A stretch of DNA of 31,982 nt from Bordetella parapertussis (GTDB taxonomy: Bacteria; Pseudomonadota; Gammaproteobacteria; Burkholderiales; Burkholderiaceae_C), in assembly GCA_945901125.1 (NCBI GenBank), contig CAMDKD010000032.1, positions 1-31,982 on the forward strand, in the 5' to 3' direction. The notes beneath the pieces are model-generated. The model ran no database searches and was not told the origin of the DNA. It was given only the letters and a program-made list of their open reading frames with translations. This document shows positions 7,441 to 14,536 of the stretch, one piece after another. The number at the start of each line of letters is the position of its first letter. Positions within the stretch are counted from its first letter, which is position 1. Made by a program: the position numbers and the translations under genes.

Positions 7441-8631
7441 TCAGGCCTTGGCTAAAAACTTCTCGACCATGTTCACCCAGATGGTGCCGCCTAGCGGAAT
7501 CAAGTCGTCGTTGAAGTCGTAGCTGGGGTTGTGCAAGGTGCACGGGCCGCCGCCGTGGCCCATTTCGCGGTGCTGGCCTTCGCCATTCGCCAGGAAAAAG
7601 TAAGTGCCGGGTTTTTTCAGCAGCATGTAAGAGAAATCTTCCGAGCCCATGGTCGGCTCTTGCGCCAGCACGTTGTCCGCGCCGATGATGTCGGCCAGCA
7701 CGCTGCGGGTGAAATCGGCCTCTTTGGCGTGGTTGATGGTCGGCGGGTAATTGCGCACAAACTCGAACGTGCAGGTGGCTTCGTGCGCAGCGCTGACGTG
7801 TTCAGCGATGGTGCGCATGCGGCGTTCGATCATGTCGAGCAACTCGACGGTGAAGGTGCGCACCGTGCCTTGCAACTCGCAGCTGTCGGGCACCACGTTG
7901 GTGGCTTCACCGGCGTGGATCATGGTGACGGAGATGACACCGGCATCCACCGGTTTGATATTGCGCGACACAATGGTTTGGAAGGCTTGCACCATTTCGC
8001 AAGCGATAGGCACCGGATCTATGCCGTTGTGCGGCAACGCGGCGTGGCTGCCCTTGCCTTTGATGGTGATTTTGAATTCATTGCTCGACGCCATGACCGG
8101 ACCGGCGCTGACCGCTGCTTTGCCGACCGCCATGCCGGGCCAGTTGTGCAGACCGAAAACCGCGTCCACAGGAAATTTGTCGAACAGCCCGTCATTGATC
8201 ATTTCACGCGCGCCGCCGCCGCCTTCTTCGGCGGGTTGGAATATCAAGACGACAGTGCCGTCAAAATTTTTGTGCTGCGACAAATGTCGCGCGGCGGCCA
8301 GCAGCATGGCGGTGTGACCGTCGTGGCCGCAAGCATGCATCTTGCCGGGGTGCTGGCTGGCGTGGGCAAAAGTGTTGGCCTCGTGCACCGGCAGTGCATC
8401 CATGTCGGCGCGCAAGCCTATGCTGCGTTGGCTGTTGCCGTTTTTGATGACGCCGACCACGCCGGTGGTGCCCATGCCGCGATGCACTTCAATGCCCCAG
8501 CTGCTGAGTTGCGAGGCCACCAGGTCGGAGGTGCGGTTTTCTTCGTAACAAAGTTCCGGGTGGGCGTGTATGTCGCGGCGCAGGGCAACAATGCTGGCGG
8601 CTTCGGTGGCGATCGAGTCGAGCAGTTTCAT
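7441..8631 (-). CDS. M20-family amidohydrolase (hippurate hydrolase/aminoacylase type)
   Basis: This 396-residue metallo-amidohydrolase should cleave an N-acyl amino acid or similar amide in the cytoplasm. Metal-binding motifs typical of M20D enzymes are visible: MHACGHDGHTAML (Cys101, His103), FQPAEEGGGGAREM (Glu135, Glu136), GLHNWPG and, near the C-terminus, GHGGGPCTLHNPSYDFND. The first domain begins LRRDIHAHPELCYEE (18-31). The open frame runs 73 codons further upstream into the GC-rich inverted repeat, but the ATG at 8631 is chosen because family proteins begin here and AGGTG lies just upstream. It stands alone, 36 bp from the convergent TetR gene. The exact substrate cannot be told. Confidence 0.92.
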   Translation of the reverse strand: MKLLDSIATEAASIVALRRDIHAHPELCYEENRTSDLVASQLSSWGIEVHRGMGTTGVVGVIKNGNSQRSIGLRADMDALPVHEANTFAHASQHPGKMHACGHDGHTAMLLAAARHLSQHKNFDGTVVLIFQPAEEGGGGAREMINDGLFDKFPVDAVFGLHNWPGMAVGKAAVSAGPVMASSNEFKITIKGKGSHAALPHNGIDPVPIACEMVQAFQTIVSRNIKPVDAGVISVTMIHAGEATNVVPDSCELQGTVRTFTVELLDMIERRMRTIAEHVSAAHEATCTFEFVRNYPPTINHAKEADFTRSVLADIIGADNVLAQEPTMGSEDFSYMLLKKPGTYFFLANGEGQHREMGHGGGPCTLHNPSYDFNDDLIPLGGTIWVNMVEKFLAKA

Positions 8632-8740
8632 GGGGTCACCTGTTTGTAAGGGTTGAGGAATCAGTCTACCTGATCGGAAATATCCTTTATTGCGAGCCAA
8701 TGAAGGGTTTGTTTGCTTGAAGATTGGAGGCTCGAGGCAA

Positions 8741-8804
8741 CCGCCGCAGGCCCGGCCTCGCCTCCATGCTGGCACAACGTCGGCTGCGGCCGGGCCTGCG
8801 GCGG
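8741..8804. repeat. GC-rich perfect 17-bp inverted repeat with 30-nt loop
   Basis: The arms are CCGCCGCAGGCCCGGCC (8741-8757) and its exact reverse complement (8788-8804), separated by 30 bases. A second pairing is possible between the GGAGGC/GAGGC stretch at 8726-8738 and GCCTCGCCTCC at 8755-8765. It lies between the M20 gene's start and the brnTA promoter. It is not followed by a T-run in either direction, so it is not a standard terminator. It could be a dispersed intergenic palindrome of the REP type. Confidence 0.8.
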
Positions 8805-8832
8805 CTGCATTGAGAGACAGAACGTTGGACCG

Positions 8833-8861
8833 TTGACACTGCGATTTCATGTAGCTACACT
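8833..8861 (+). promoter_or_regulatory. Sigma70-type promoter of brnTA with overlapping palindrome
   Basis: TTGACA (8833-8838, full consensus) and TACACT (8856-8861) are separated by 17 bp, and the BrnT ATG follows at 8869. A 10-bp perfect palindrome, TGTAGCTACA (8850-8859), overlaps the -10 box. BrnTA-type systems are autoregulated through the antitoxin, so this palindrome is a plausible operator, but that is inference. The very short distance from the -10 to the ATG suggests an almost leaderless transcript. Confidence 0.65.
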
Positions 8862-8868
8862 AAATCTA

Positions 8869-9111
8869 ATGAGAATCACTTTTGATCCAGACAAAGATAA
8901 GAGTAATCTTGCCGCGCATGGGCTTTCTCTGTCTTTTGCGTCTCAGTTAGCCTGTGACGATGCACTTGTATGGGTTGATGACCGGTTTGCATACGATGAA
9001 CTGCGCATGATTGGCCTAGTTCCAGAGGTAAATCACATTTACTACGTTGTATTTGTTGATCGCGGCAACTCGCGTCGCGTCATCAGCTTAAGGCAAGCAG
9101 AGAAACGATAG
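8869..9111 (+). CDS. brnT: BrnT family toxin (RelE-like ribonuclease)
   Basis: This 80-residue protein begins ITFDPDKDKSNLAAHGLSLSFA, the standard BrnT opening (FDPxKxxxNxxxHGxxF). It continues with DDRFAYDELRMIGLV and YYVVFVDRGNSRRVISLRQAEKR, matching the family's conserved central (E/D-R-x-x-IG) and C-terminal (RxISxRxAxxxE/R) blocks. BrnT toxins cut mRNA and stop translation until neutralised by BrnA. A longer in-frame start exists upstream (8713), but it would cross the promoter and inverted repeat, so the ATG at 8869 is chosen. brnA follows after 10 bp. Confidence 0.9.
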   Translation: MRITFDPDKDKSNLAAHGLSLSFASQLACDDALVWVDDRFAYDELRMIGLVPEVNHIYYVVFVDRGNSRRVISLRQAEKR

Positions 9112-9121
9112 GTAAAACACT

Positions 9122-9436
9122 ATGTCAAAAACCACCCCTAAACGTGTCATCGTCATGCCGACAGATGCCGAAAATCGCAAAATCAGAGCCGCAGCCAAAC
9201 TCGACCCTGATGCCTCTTTGCTTACAGAAGACCAGCTCAAAGCAATGGTCCCTCTTAAATCACTTCGCGGTCGTCCGAAATCAGACAACGCAAAATTGCT
9301 TATATCGATACGCTACAGCCCGGAGGTCATTACCTACTTTCGCAATACGGGCACAGGTTGGCAGGCGCGAATGGTGGGGGTTCTGCAAGATTACGTTGCA
9401 AAGCAGAATTCACGGCGTTCAAGACCTACCTCCTGA
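9122..9436 (+). CDS. brnA: BrnA family antitoxin
   Basis: This 104-residue protein is the partner of the upstream BrnT. The N-terminal half is flexible and charged (VIVMPTDAENRKIRAAAKLDPDA). The C-terminal half, RGRPKSDNAKLLISIRYSPEVITYFRNTGTGWQARMVGVLQDYV (about 49-92), fits the BrnA DNA-binding region: a short beta strand followed by helices with the GxGWQxR motif. It should bind and inactivate the toxin and, as a dimer, repress the brnTA promoter. Gene order (toxin first, antitoxin second) and the 10-bp spacing are normal for this module. The pair appears intact. Confidence 0.9.
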   Translation: MSKTTPKRVIVMPTDAENRKIRAAAKLDPDASLLTEDQLKAMVPLKSLRGRPKSDNAKLLISIRYSPEVITYFRNTGTGWQARMVGVLQDYVAKQNSRRSRPTS

Positions 9437-9510
9437 CAATTCGCTTTTTAAAACAAATGCCCTACCAACCAGAAATGCAACGCGTGGCTACTTGTACAAA
9501 GGTGAGTTAG

Positions 9511-9669
9511 ATGCCGAAGACCGATACATACGAATCAGAATTACTTTCAGCATTTGAGGGTGGGGCACTTAAATCTGTTGCAACAAGAGCAGAATTTGCA
9601 AAGTTCAAGGCGGTTGCGCGAGCCACCGCCGTGAATGACCCTAGCCTCAATATTCGCTTGTCAGAGAGG
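9511..9669 (+). pseudogene. Truncated CopG/BrnA-like antitoxin, N-terminal part
   Basis: The frame opened by ATG 9511 encodes YESELLSAFEGGALKSVATRAEFAKFKAVARATAVNDPSLNIRLSER, which resembles the N-terminal half of antitoxins annotated as CopG- or BrnA-like, where the strand NIRLS leads into the DNA-binding helices. After about codon 53 the similarity stops and the frame runs into unrelated sequence that soon meets the IS4 remnant, so the C-terminal region is missing. An AAAGGTGAG site precedes the ATG. The 74 bases between brnA and this start hold nothing I recognise; any partner toxin is gone. The family call is from memory of related antitoxins and is moderate. Confidence 0.55.
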
Positions 9670-9725
9670 GCAACCGAGCCTTCACTTCTATTATCCAAAT
9701 TAAAGGTTGGAAGACGCGTGGGTAA

Positions 9726-9863
9726 AGCCATGACGCGAAACTGTTCGGCGCAAGTCAGGCGGCGCACACCCGAGTCGCCACTGTAGCGTTGAACAATGCG
9801 AGAAAAGCTTGTCCATGGGACGAACTCCATGATCTGCGCAAACAAAGTCTTGCCGATATTCAT
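9726..9863 (-). pseudogene. IS4-family transposase, N-terminal remnant (DUF4372)
   Basis: Reading on the minus strand from ATG 9863, the first 46 codons (MNIGKTLFAQIMEFVPWTSF, then SRIVQRYSGD and CAEQFRVMA) match the N-terminal DUF4372 domain of IS4-family transposases. Family members continue into a block like FAQLTxRESLRDIE; here the frame instead continues into unrelated sequence, so the catalytic part is deleted. A GGAGG site sits just upstream of the ATG. The fragment ends near the truncated antitoxin, and about 55 bp between them are of unclear origin. Confidence 0.75.
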
Positions 9864-10009
9864 AGGAAACCTCCAAGGGGTTCAAGCCTTGGAAATTACA
9901 CAAGAATGAGAAAACAAGTTTCAAATCGGCACCAAACAAAATCGACTGCAAACCAGCGCCAGTATTGGCTTTATTCAACTAACCTCATGATTTAACCGGA
10001 CACTACTGA
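9864..10009 (-). mobile_element. IS4-family element, terminal region with likely inverted repeat end
   Basis: This is the untranslated leader of the broken IS4 transposase. Read on the minus strand it starts near 10009 with CAGTAGTGTCCGGTTAAA, which resembles the outer ends of this IS4 subgroup (recalled from memory), and runs to GGAGGTTTCCT before the ATG. The opposite end is absent, so no target duplication can be scored. Confidence 0.6.
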
Positions 10010-10232
10010 TCTTCGAACATTCCCAACTTCACTGTAATGCCAGTGGATTGGAAATGGGCTGAAGTTGCAATACACATTATTAAAAATTCATAGCCTTACT
10101 CTTAATTTGCCGCATACCCAACTCAATGATCGGCAATGCCACTAGCGAGGCTGACAAATAATCACACTTGAATACGCCGCCTAGCGGCCGACTTAGTCGT
10201 AACGGCGCCAATTCCCAAGAGCAGCCCGAACC
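10010..10232. other. Gene-free stretch upstream of the molybdopterin oxidoreductase
   Basis: No coding region is supported here. A minus-strand frame ending at 10080 gives a short tail (SLVALPIIELGMRQIKSKAMNF) that could be the end of a decayed gene but matches nothing I recognise. A small GC-rich imperfect palindrome (GCCGCCTAGCGGC, about 10172-10184) lies roughly 50 bp before the next start. The stretch must hold that gene's promoter, but I see no clear -35/-10 pair. Confidence 0.4.
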
Positions 10233-12290
10233 ATGCACAATCCAACCATGAACACCACCACCATCCTGGGCGCCTGCCCGCACGACTGCCCCGACACCTG
10301 CTCTTTGGTCACCACCGTGCAAGACGGTGTGGCCACCAAAGTGCAAGGCAACCCGGACCACCCCATGACCGACGGCGTGCTCTGCACCAAGGTGTCGCGC
10401 TACACCGAGCGCACTTACCACCCGGACCGTTTGTTGCATCCCATGAAACGTGTGGGTCCCAAAGGCAGCGGTCAGTTCGCGCGCATCAGTTGGGACGAGG
10501 CTTTAAACACCATCGCCAATAAGTTAAAACCCATCGTCGCCACCCGCCCGGAAAAGCTGCTGCCTTACAGCTACGCGGGCACCATGGGTTTGGTGCAAGG
10601 CGAGTCCATCGCCATGCGGTTTTTCAACTTGCTGGGCGCGGCCAAACTCGACCGCACCATTTGCTCGAACGCCGGTGGCGACGCGCTCACCTACACGCTG
10701 GGCGGCAAGCTCGGCATGAAGATGGGTTTCTTTGCCGAATCGAAACTGATCATCATCTGGGGCAGCAACTCCATCACCAGCAACATCCATTTCTGGCGCA
10801 TCGCGCAAGAAGCCAAACGCCATGGTGCACGTCTGGTGTGCATAGACCCGCGCCGCAGCGAAACCGCCGACAAATGCGATCTGCACCTGGCCATCAAACC
10901 CGGCACCGACGCAGCGCTTGCACTTGCTTTAATGCACGAACTCATCACGCACGACTGGCTGGACCACGACTACATCGCACAGCACACTCTCGGCTTTGAA
11001 GCTTTGAGCGAACGCGCATTGCAATGGTCGCCCGAGCGCGCGGCAGCGGTCTGCGGTTTGAAGGTGGAAGACATTCGCCAACTCGCGCACGACTATGCGC
11101 ATACCAAGCCAGCCGGCATACGCCTGAACTACGGCGTGCAACGCAGTCGCGGCGGCGGCAATGCGGTGCGTGCCATCGCCTGCCTGCCCGCGCTCACCGG
11201 TGCCTGGCGGCACCGCGCCGGTGGCGTGTTGATGAGCGCATCGCACCACGCGCGCGCCAATGGCGTCGGTTTGCAGCGGCCCGACTTGCACCGCAACGAC
11301 AAAGCGCCGTTGGTCAACATGAGCACCATAGGCGACGCGCTGAACACGCCGGGGCTGATTGAAGCCGTCATCGTTTACAACAGCAACCCGGTGGCGGTGG
11401 CACCCGAGTCGGTGAAAGTGGTCAAAGGCTTTGCGCGTGCAGACTTGTTCACCGTGGTGCTGGAACATTTCATGACCGACACCGCCGACTACGCCGATAT
11501 CGTTTTGCCAGCCACCACGCAACTCGAGCATTGGGACATACACAACAGCTACGGTCACACCGACATGGTGCTGAACCGCCCGGCCATCGCGCCCCTGGGC
11601 GAGGCCAAAACCAACACGCAAATATTCCGCGAGTTGAGTGTGCGCATGGGCTTGAACAACCCGCTATTGCAAGAGTCGGATGAAGAACTGCTGCACACCT
11701 CGCTGCAAAGCCCGGCCAACCTGAACAACTCACATCCGGTGACCCTAGACGAACTGTTGCAACACGGTTTCGCCGCCTGGCCGGTGGCGGACGCACCGTT
11801 CGAGCACGGCGGTTTTCCTACGCCTTCGGGCAAATGCGAATTCGTCAGCGAGCGTCTGGCCGCCATGGGGTTGGAGCCGCTGCCCGACTACCTGCCAAAC
11901 TACGAACAATCCAACGACACCGCCGTGTATCCGCTGGCCATGATTTCGCCGCCAGCGCGTAACTTTTTAAATTCATCGTTTGTGAACGTGACCACGTTGC
12001 GCGGCATGGAAGGCGAGCCGTTGCTGGAAATCCATCCGCAAGACGCAGCCGCCAGGCAACTGAACGACGGCGAGATGGTGCGTGTGTTCAATGACCGCGG
12101 CAGTTACCAGTGCAAAGCGCAAATCACCACCCGCGCCCAACCCGGCATGGTGGTGGGCTTAGGCATTTGGTGGCGCAAGCTCGGTGCCAACGGCACGAAT
12201 GTGAACGAGCTAACTTCACAACTGCTGACCGACATGGGCCGCGCGCCGGTGTTTTACGACTGCGCGGTGCAGGTGGCTAGTTTGCGTTGA
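10233..12290 (+). CDS. Molybdopterin-dependent oxidoreductase, single-subunit
   Basis: This 685-residue protein belongs to the DMSO-reductase superfamily of molybdenum bis-MGD enzymes. Residues 14-51 hold the [4Fe-4S] cysteines: ACPHDCPDTCS gives Cys15, Cys19 and Cys23, and VLCTK gives Cys51. The cofactor-binding blocks YSYAGTMGLVQGESIAMRFFNLLG, WGSNSITSNIHFW and CIDPRRSETADKCD follow, and the C-terminal domain is the aspartate-decarboxylase-like barrel (from about 560). Cys144 in TICSNAGGD is a possible metal ligand but I cannot align it with confidence. No Tat signal is visible, so it is probably cytoplasmic. No electron-transfer or membrane subunit is adjacent, so substrate is open. An alternative start is ATG 10248. 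It overlaps coaX tail to tail by 14 bp. Confidence 0.9.
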   Translation: MHNPTMNTTTILGACPHDCPDTCSLVTTVQDGVATKVQGNPDHPMTDGVLCTKVSRYTERTYHPDRLLHPMKRVGPKGSGQFARISWDEALNTIANKLKPIVATRPEKLLPYSYAGTMGLVQGESIAMRFFNLLGAAKLDRTICSNAGGDALTYTLGGKLGMKMGFFAESKLIIIWGSNSITSNIHFWRIAQEAKRHGARLVCIDPRRSETADKCDLHLAIKPGTDAALALALMHELITHDWLDHDYIAQHTLGFEALSERALQWSPERAAAVCGLKVEDIRQLAHDYAHTKPAGIRLNYGVQRSRGGGNAVRAIACLPALTGAWRHRAGGVLMSASHHARANGVGLQRPDLHRNDKAPLVNMSTIGDALNTPGLIEAVIVYNSNPVAVAPESVKVVKGFARADLFTVVLEHFMTDTADYADIVLPATTQLEHWDIHNSYGHTDMVLNRPAIAPLGEAKTNTQIFRELSVRMGLNNPLLQESDEELLHTSLQSPANLNNSHPVTLDELLQHGFAAWPVADAPFEHGGFPTPSGKCEFVSERLAAMGLEPLPDYLPNYEQSNDTAVYPLAMISPPARNFLNSSFVNVTTLRGMEGEPLLEIHPQDAAARQLNDGEMVRVFNDRGSYQCKAQITTRAQPGMVVGLGIWWRKLGANGTNVNELTSQLLTDMGRAPVFYDCAVQVASLR

Positions 12291-13056
12291 AACGCTGCGC
12301 CGCTATTTGGCGCAAGCCGTCAAATATCAAACTGTCGACCAGCTCAAACTGCACCGACATGCTTGGCGCCATCTTCCAACCCGCGCCGCCGGTCATGTAG
12401 CACAGCGGTTCAGCGCCGCAACGCGCACGCACGTGTTGCAGCATGCGTTCGACCGCACCGGCAATCGCAAACGTACCGCCGCTGGTCAGCGCGTCGCTGG
12501 TGTTGGTGGGGAACTCGCACACATCGCCGGTGGGCACGCGCAAACCGGCGGTACCCGACTCCAGCGCGCGCAACATGATGCCGTGGCCCGGCAGAATCAA
12601 TCCGCCTAAAAAATGGCCTTGCGGGTCTATGGCCTCGACCGTCACTGCAGTACCGACCATGACCACCACCATGGGGCGCGGCGCTTGACCTGCGGTCTGG
12701 TGTTTCATGCGTGCCAGCGCGCCTATCATGGCGACCCAGCGGTCGGCGCCTAAACGCGTCGGGTGGTCGTAACCATTGTGCAAACCGGCTTCGCTGGCCG
12801 AAGGCACCACCCAGCTCGGCGTCAAGTCCCAGAGTTCGAGTTGCTCATCGACGCGGCGACGCAGCGCGTCTCCGGCCACAATGCATCCCAACATGCGCGT
12901 GGCAGGAGGTAAGGCTTTCCAATCCTCGTCGGCCAGGCGGTCTATGTTCTCCAGAAACACCGCGCCTTGCGACAACAAAGCGGCGTCGGTGCGCGGGCTG
13001 TCATACATGGCCCATTTCAAGCGGGTGTTGCCAACGTCTAAGGCAATAAAAGTCAT
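12277..13056 (-). CDS. coaX: Type III pantothenate kinase (CoaX)
   Basis: This 259-residue protein should phosphorylate pantothenate in the first step of coenzyme A synthesis. The ASKHA-fold markers of CoaX are present: IALDVGNTRLKWA (4-16, Asp7 in the phosphate-binding loop), HPTRLGADRW (98-107, catalytic Asp105), VVMVGTAVTVEAID and GGLILPGHGIMLRAL. Type III kinases use K+ or NH4+ and are insensitive to CoA feedback (family knowledge). It is the last gene of the minus-strand transport/amidase run, 46 bp after the amidase. In many betaproteobacteria coaX follows birA, which is not seen here. Confidence 0.95.
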   Translation of the reverse strand: MTFIALDVGNTRLKWAMYDSPRTDAALLSQGAVFLENIDRLADEDWKALPPATRMLGCIVAGDALRRRVDEQLELWDLTPSWVVPSASEAGLHNGYDHPTRLGADRWVAMIGALARMKHQTAGQAPRPMVVVMVGTAVTVEAIDPQGHFLGGLILPGHGIMLRALESGTAGLRVPTGDVCEFPTNTSDALTSGGTFAIAGAVERMLQHVRARCGAEPLCYMTGGAGWKMAPSMSVQFELVDSLIFDGLRQIAAQRFNAN

Positions 13057-13102
13057 GGTGGAGTCACAAAAGAAGAATGCCGGCGATTATGCGCGGATCC
13101 AT

Positions 13103-14524
13103 TCAGGCGTTCACTTGATCCAGATCAGGCCGCATCAAGGAGTAACAAGCCTCAAGCGCTTTGGCCGCACGCAATACCAACGCATCGCCGAACATGGGCC
13201 CGACCAATTGCACGCCCATGGGCAAGCCGTCTTTTGTCAAACCGCAAGGCAGGCTGATGGCCGGTTGCTGGCTCAAATTGAACGGGTAACTGAACGGTGT
13301 CCAACCCAACATGGCTTCTGAATTCATAGCGCTATGACCGGCAGGCAGCGCTTTGAAAGCGGGTACGGCGGTGCTGGGCGTGAGTATCAAATCGAAACGC
13401 TGCATGAACTGGCGCAGGTGCGATCCCAGTGCGCCTCTGCGTTGCGTCAACTGGTGCAGCGCATTCGCATCCAAGGCTTCGCCAATGGCCGCTTGCGCCG
13501 CAAAGTCGGGGTCGGTCAACGCTTGTTGCTCTTTACTCAATGTGCGCCAGACTTGGTAAGCCCCGGCAAACCACAAACCGGTGGTGATGTCCAGCGGGTC
13601 TTCCATGCCCGGGTCGACTTGCTCGACCACCGCGCCCAAGTCTTGCAAATGCTGCGCAGCTTGCGCGGTGGCAGCGGCTATCTCAGCGTGTATGTTTTTG
13701 GCATATCCAAGCGTTGGTGAATAAGCGACGCGCAAACCTTTGACGCCGTCGTTCAACTGCGCGGTGTAGTCCATGCCGTCCAACGGCAACGAGGTCCAGT
13801 CGCGCGCATCCGGCTGCGTGATGGCATTCATCATCAGCGCCACGTCGCTCACCGTCATGGCGTGCGGCCCCAGATGCGCTACCGAACCGAATGGCGACAA
13901 GGGGTAGGCCGGCACGCGGCCGAAGCTGGGCTTGAAACCGACGTTGCCGCAAAACGCAGCCGGTATGCGCACGCTGCCCGCGCCGTCTGTGCCCATGGCC
14001 AAAGGGCCTAAGCCAGCGGAAACCGCTGCTGATGCGCCGCCGGATGAGCCGCCGGGCGTGTGCGCGGTGTTCCACGGGTTGCGGCTGATGCCGGTCAGCA
14101 GCGAATTGGTCTCGCCTTTGCAACCGAATTCAGGCGTGGCGGTTTTGCCCAACAGCACCGCACCGGCTTCGCGCAAACGCGCGGTGACCGGCGCGTCCAC
14201 GTCCCAGGGTTGCTGCGGGTTAACGGTGCGGCTGCCGCGCAAAGTCGGCCAGCCTTTGGTGAGTATCAAATCTTTGATAGAAGCAGGCACGCCTTGCAAT
14301 GCGCCGACTGCTGCGCCGCTTTGTCTGTGCGCCTGCCAGCGTTGTTCGCTGACACGTGCACTGGCCAATGCGGCTTCTTCATCGACCAGACAAAACGCAT
14401 TCAACTGCGGATTGAGCCGGGCAATGCGTTGCAACACCTGTTGCGTGGCTTGCACGGGAGAAGCTTGGCCGCTTTTGTAAAGCGCCAGCAATTGTTCGGC
14501 GCTGCATTGCGTTAAATCAGACAT
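13103..14524 (-). CDS. Amidase-signature family amidase
   Basis: This 473-residue enzyme should hydrolyse a carboxamide to acid plus ammonia or amine. The Ser-cisSer-Lys triad can be placed: Lys84 in PASIKDLI, Ser160 in TPGGSSGGASAA and Ser184, 24 residues later, in GTDGAGSVRIPAAFCG. The C-terminal block QQPAISLPCGLTKDGLPMGVQLVGP is also typical. The length fits the amidase/GatA-like group, but the absence of gatB and gatC argues against a tRNA amidotransferase role. It starts 12 bp after the M81 gene in the transporter operon, so its substrate is probably imported, or released by the M81 enzyme. The divergent amidase at 21145 is a paralogue. Confidence 0.93.
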   Translation of the reverse strand: MSDLTQCSAEQLLALYKSGQASPVQATQQVLQRIARLNPQLNAFCLVDEEAALASARVSEQRWQAHRQSGAAVGALQGVPASIKDLILTKGWPTLRGSRTVNPQQPWDVDAPVTARLREAGAVLLGKTATPEFGCKGETNSLLTGISRNPWNTAHTPGGSSGGASAAVSAGLGPLAMGTDGAGSVRIPAAFCGNVGFKPSFGRVPAYPLSPFGSVAHLGPHAMTVSDVALMMNAITQPDARDWTSLPLDGMDYTAQLNDGVKGLRVAYSPTLGYAKNIHAEIAAATAQAAQHLQDLGAVVEQVDPGMEDPLDITTGLWFAGAYQVWRTLSKEQQALTDPDFAAQAAIGEALDANALHQLTQRRGALGSHLRQFMQRFDLILTPSTAVPAFKALPAGHSAMNSEAMLGWTPFSYPFNLSQQPAISLPCGLTKDGLPMGVQLVGPMFGDALVLRAAKALEACYSLMRPDLDQVNA

Positions 14525-14536
14525 CTGGTTCTCCTG

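Noticed and set aside
8632..8850. N-terminal extension of the M20 amidohydrolase by 73 codons
   Set aside because: The extension crosses the GC-rich inverted repeat, has no family similarity, and the ATG at 8631 has its own ribosome binding site.
9458..9469. The codons ATG CCC TAC CAA (MPYQ), resembling a C-terminal antitoxin motif, as a displaced piece of the truncated antitoxin
   Set aside because: Only four residues match and the following sequence does not, so chance is the better explanation.
10080..10439. Minus-strand 119-codon frame upstream of and antisense to the molybdopterin oxidoreductase
   Set aside because: Most of it mirrors the real gene's codon pattern; only the last 20 or so residues are outside it and they match nothing known to me.
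13103..14524. The amidase as GatA of a tRNA amidotransferase
   Set aside because: No gatB or gatC is nearby, and the operon is dedicated to transport and peptide hydrolysis.
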